Source: an uncultured Rhodobacter sp. (GTDB taxonomy: Bacteria; Pseudomonadota; Alphaproteobacteria; Rhodobacterales; Rhodobacteraceae). Taken from it: 5,510 nucleotides of DNA. Below the pieces are notes generated by a model that ran no database searches, was not told the DNA's origin, and saw nothing but the letters and a program-made list of their open reading frames with translations. Position 1 is the stretch's first letter. Every line of letters starts with the position of its first letter. Of the stretch, positions 5,458 through 5,510 are shown in pieces. The stretch is taken from assembly GCA_937901435.1 (NCBI GenBank), contig CALGTJ010000657.1, forward strand, positions 1 through 5,510, given 5' to 3'. The position numbers were made by a program, and so were the translations under genes.

Positions 5458-5474
5458 CGTAATTACTCACCCCC
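5458..5474 (-). repeat. Right copy of 17-bp inverted repeat / candidate shared regulatory motif
   Basis: The plus strand reads CGTAATTACTCACCCCC, the exact reverse complement of 38-54. It points toward the small membrane protein gene and ends 112 bp before its ATG, nearly the same spacing as the left copy has to its gene. The sequence outside it (5475-5510) shows no gene. Confidence 0.6.
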
Positions 5475-5510
5475 CATTTTGAGAGTGTGCGTCTCAGGCG
5501 AGGGTTTGGT

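Noticed and set aside
38..5474. Composite transposon or integrative element bounded by the 17-bp inverted repeats
   Set aside because: No transposase or integrase, no visible target-site duplication outside the repeats, and the interior carries a tRNA and ordinary chromosomal-type genes.

Overview
The window looks like chromosomal DNA of an alphaproteobacterium, most likely Rhodobacteraceae (Roseobacter group). The reasons are GC-rich coding sequence, an envelope protein of a type I associate with that family, a PhnF-type GntR regulator that reads like Rhodobacteraceae homologues, and a tRNA-Leu with an encoded CCA end. No transposase, integrase, phage gene or CRISPR array was seen.

Left part, plus strand. 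A secreted protein with a glycine-zipper segment and a peptidoglycan-binding-like domain starts at GTG 162 and stops at TAA 696-698. The same reading frame stays open immediately after that stop to 1817 and encodes a region with a D-x-N-G-D-G-x-x-D loop and a long C-terminal part. I read this as one gene of about 551 codons interrupted by a single in-frame stop, probably a former Tyr codon. A strong hairpin (1829-1859) closes the unit. A tRNA-Leu(GAG) follows at 1939-2025, then about 350 bp with no convincing gene.

Middle and right parts, minus strand. A thiamine-diphosphate-dependent enzyme of the acetolactate-synthase-like superfamily (2376-4085) lies downstream of a PhnF-like GntR/UTRA regulator (4224-4943). 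No C-P lyase (phn) genes are present. Further upstream is a small single-pass membrane protein (5085-5345) that I do not recognise. The minus-strand genes are separated by gaps of about 140 bp holding dyads and short repeats, so they are probably separate transcription units. The PhnF-like regulator has a CGACA-N5-TGTCG palindrome just before its start, which suits autorepression.

The most unusual large-scale feature is a perfect 17-bp inverted repeat (GGGGGTGAGTAATTACG) near both ends, at 38-54 and 5458-5474. Each copy points inward and lies about 110 bp upstream of the first inward-reading gene (107 bp before GTG 162, 112 bp before ATG 5345). This suggests a shared regulatory or transcribed element. 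The ends of a larger repeat, or an assembly break at a repeat, are the alternatives.
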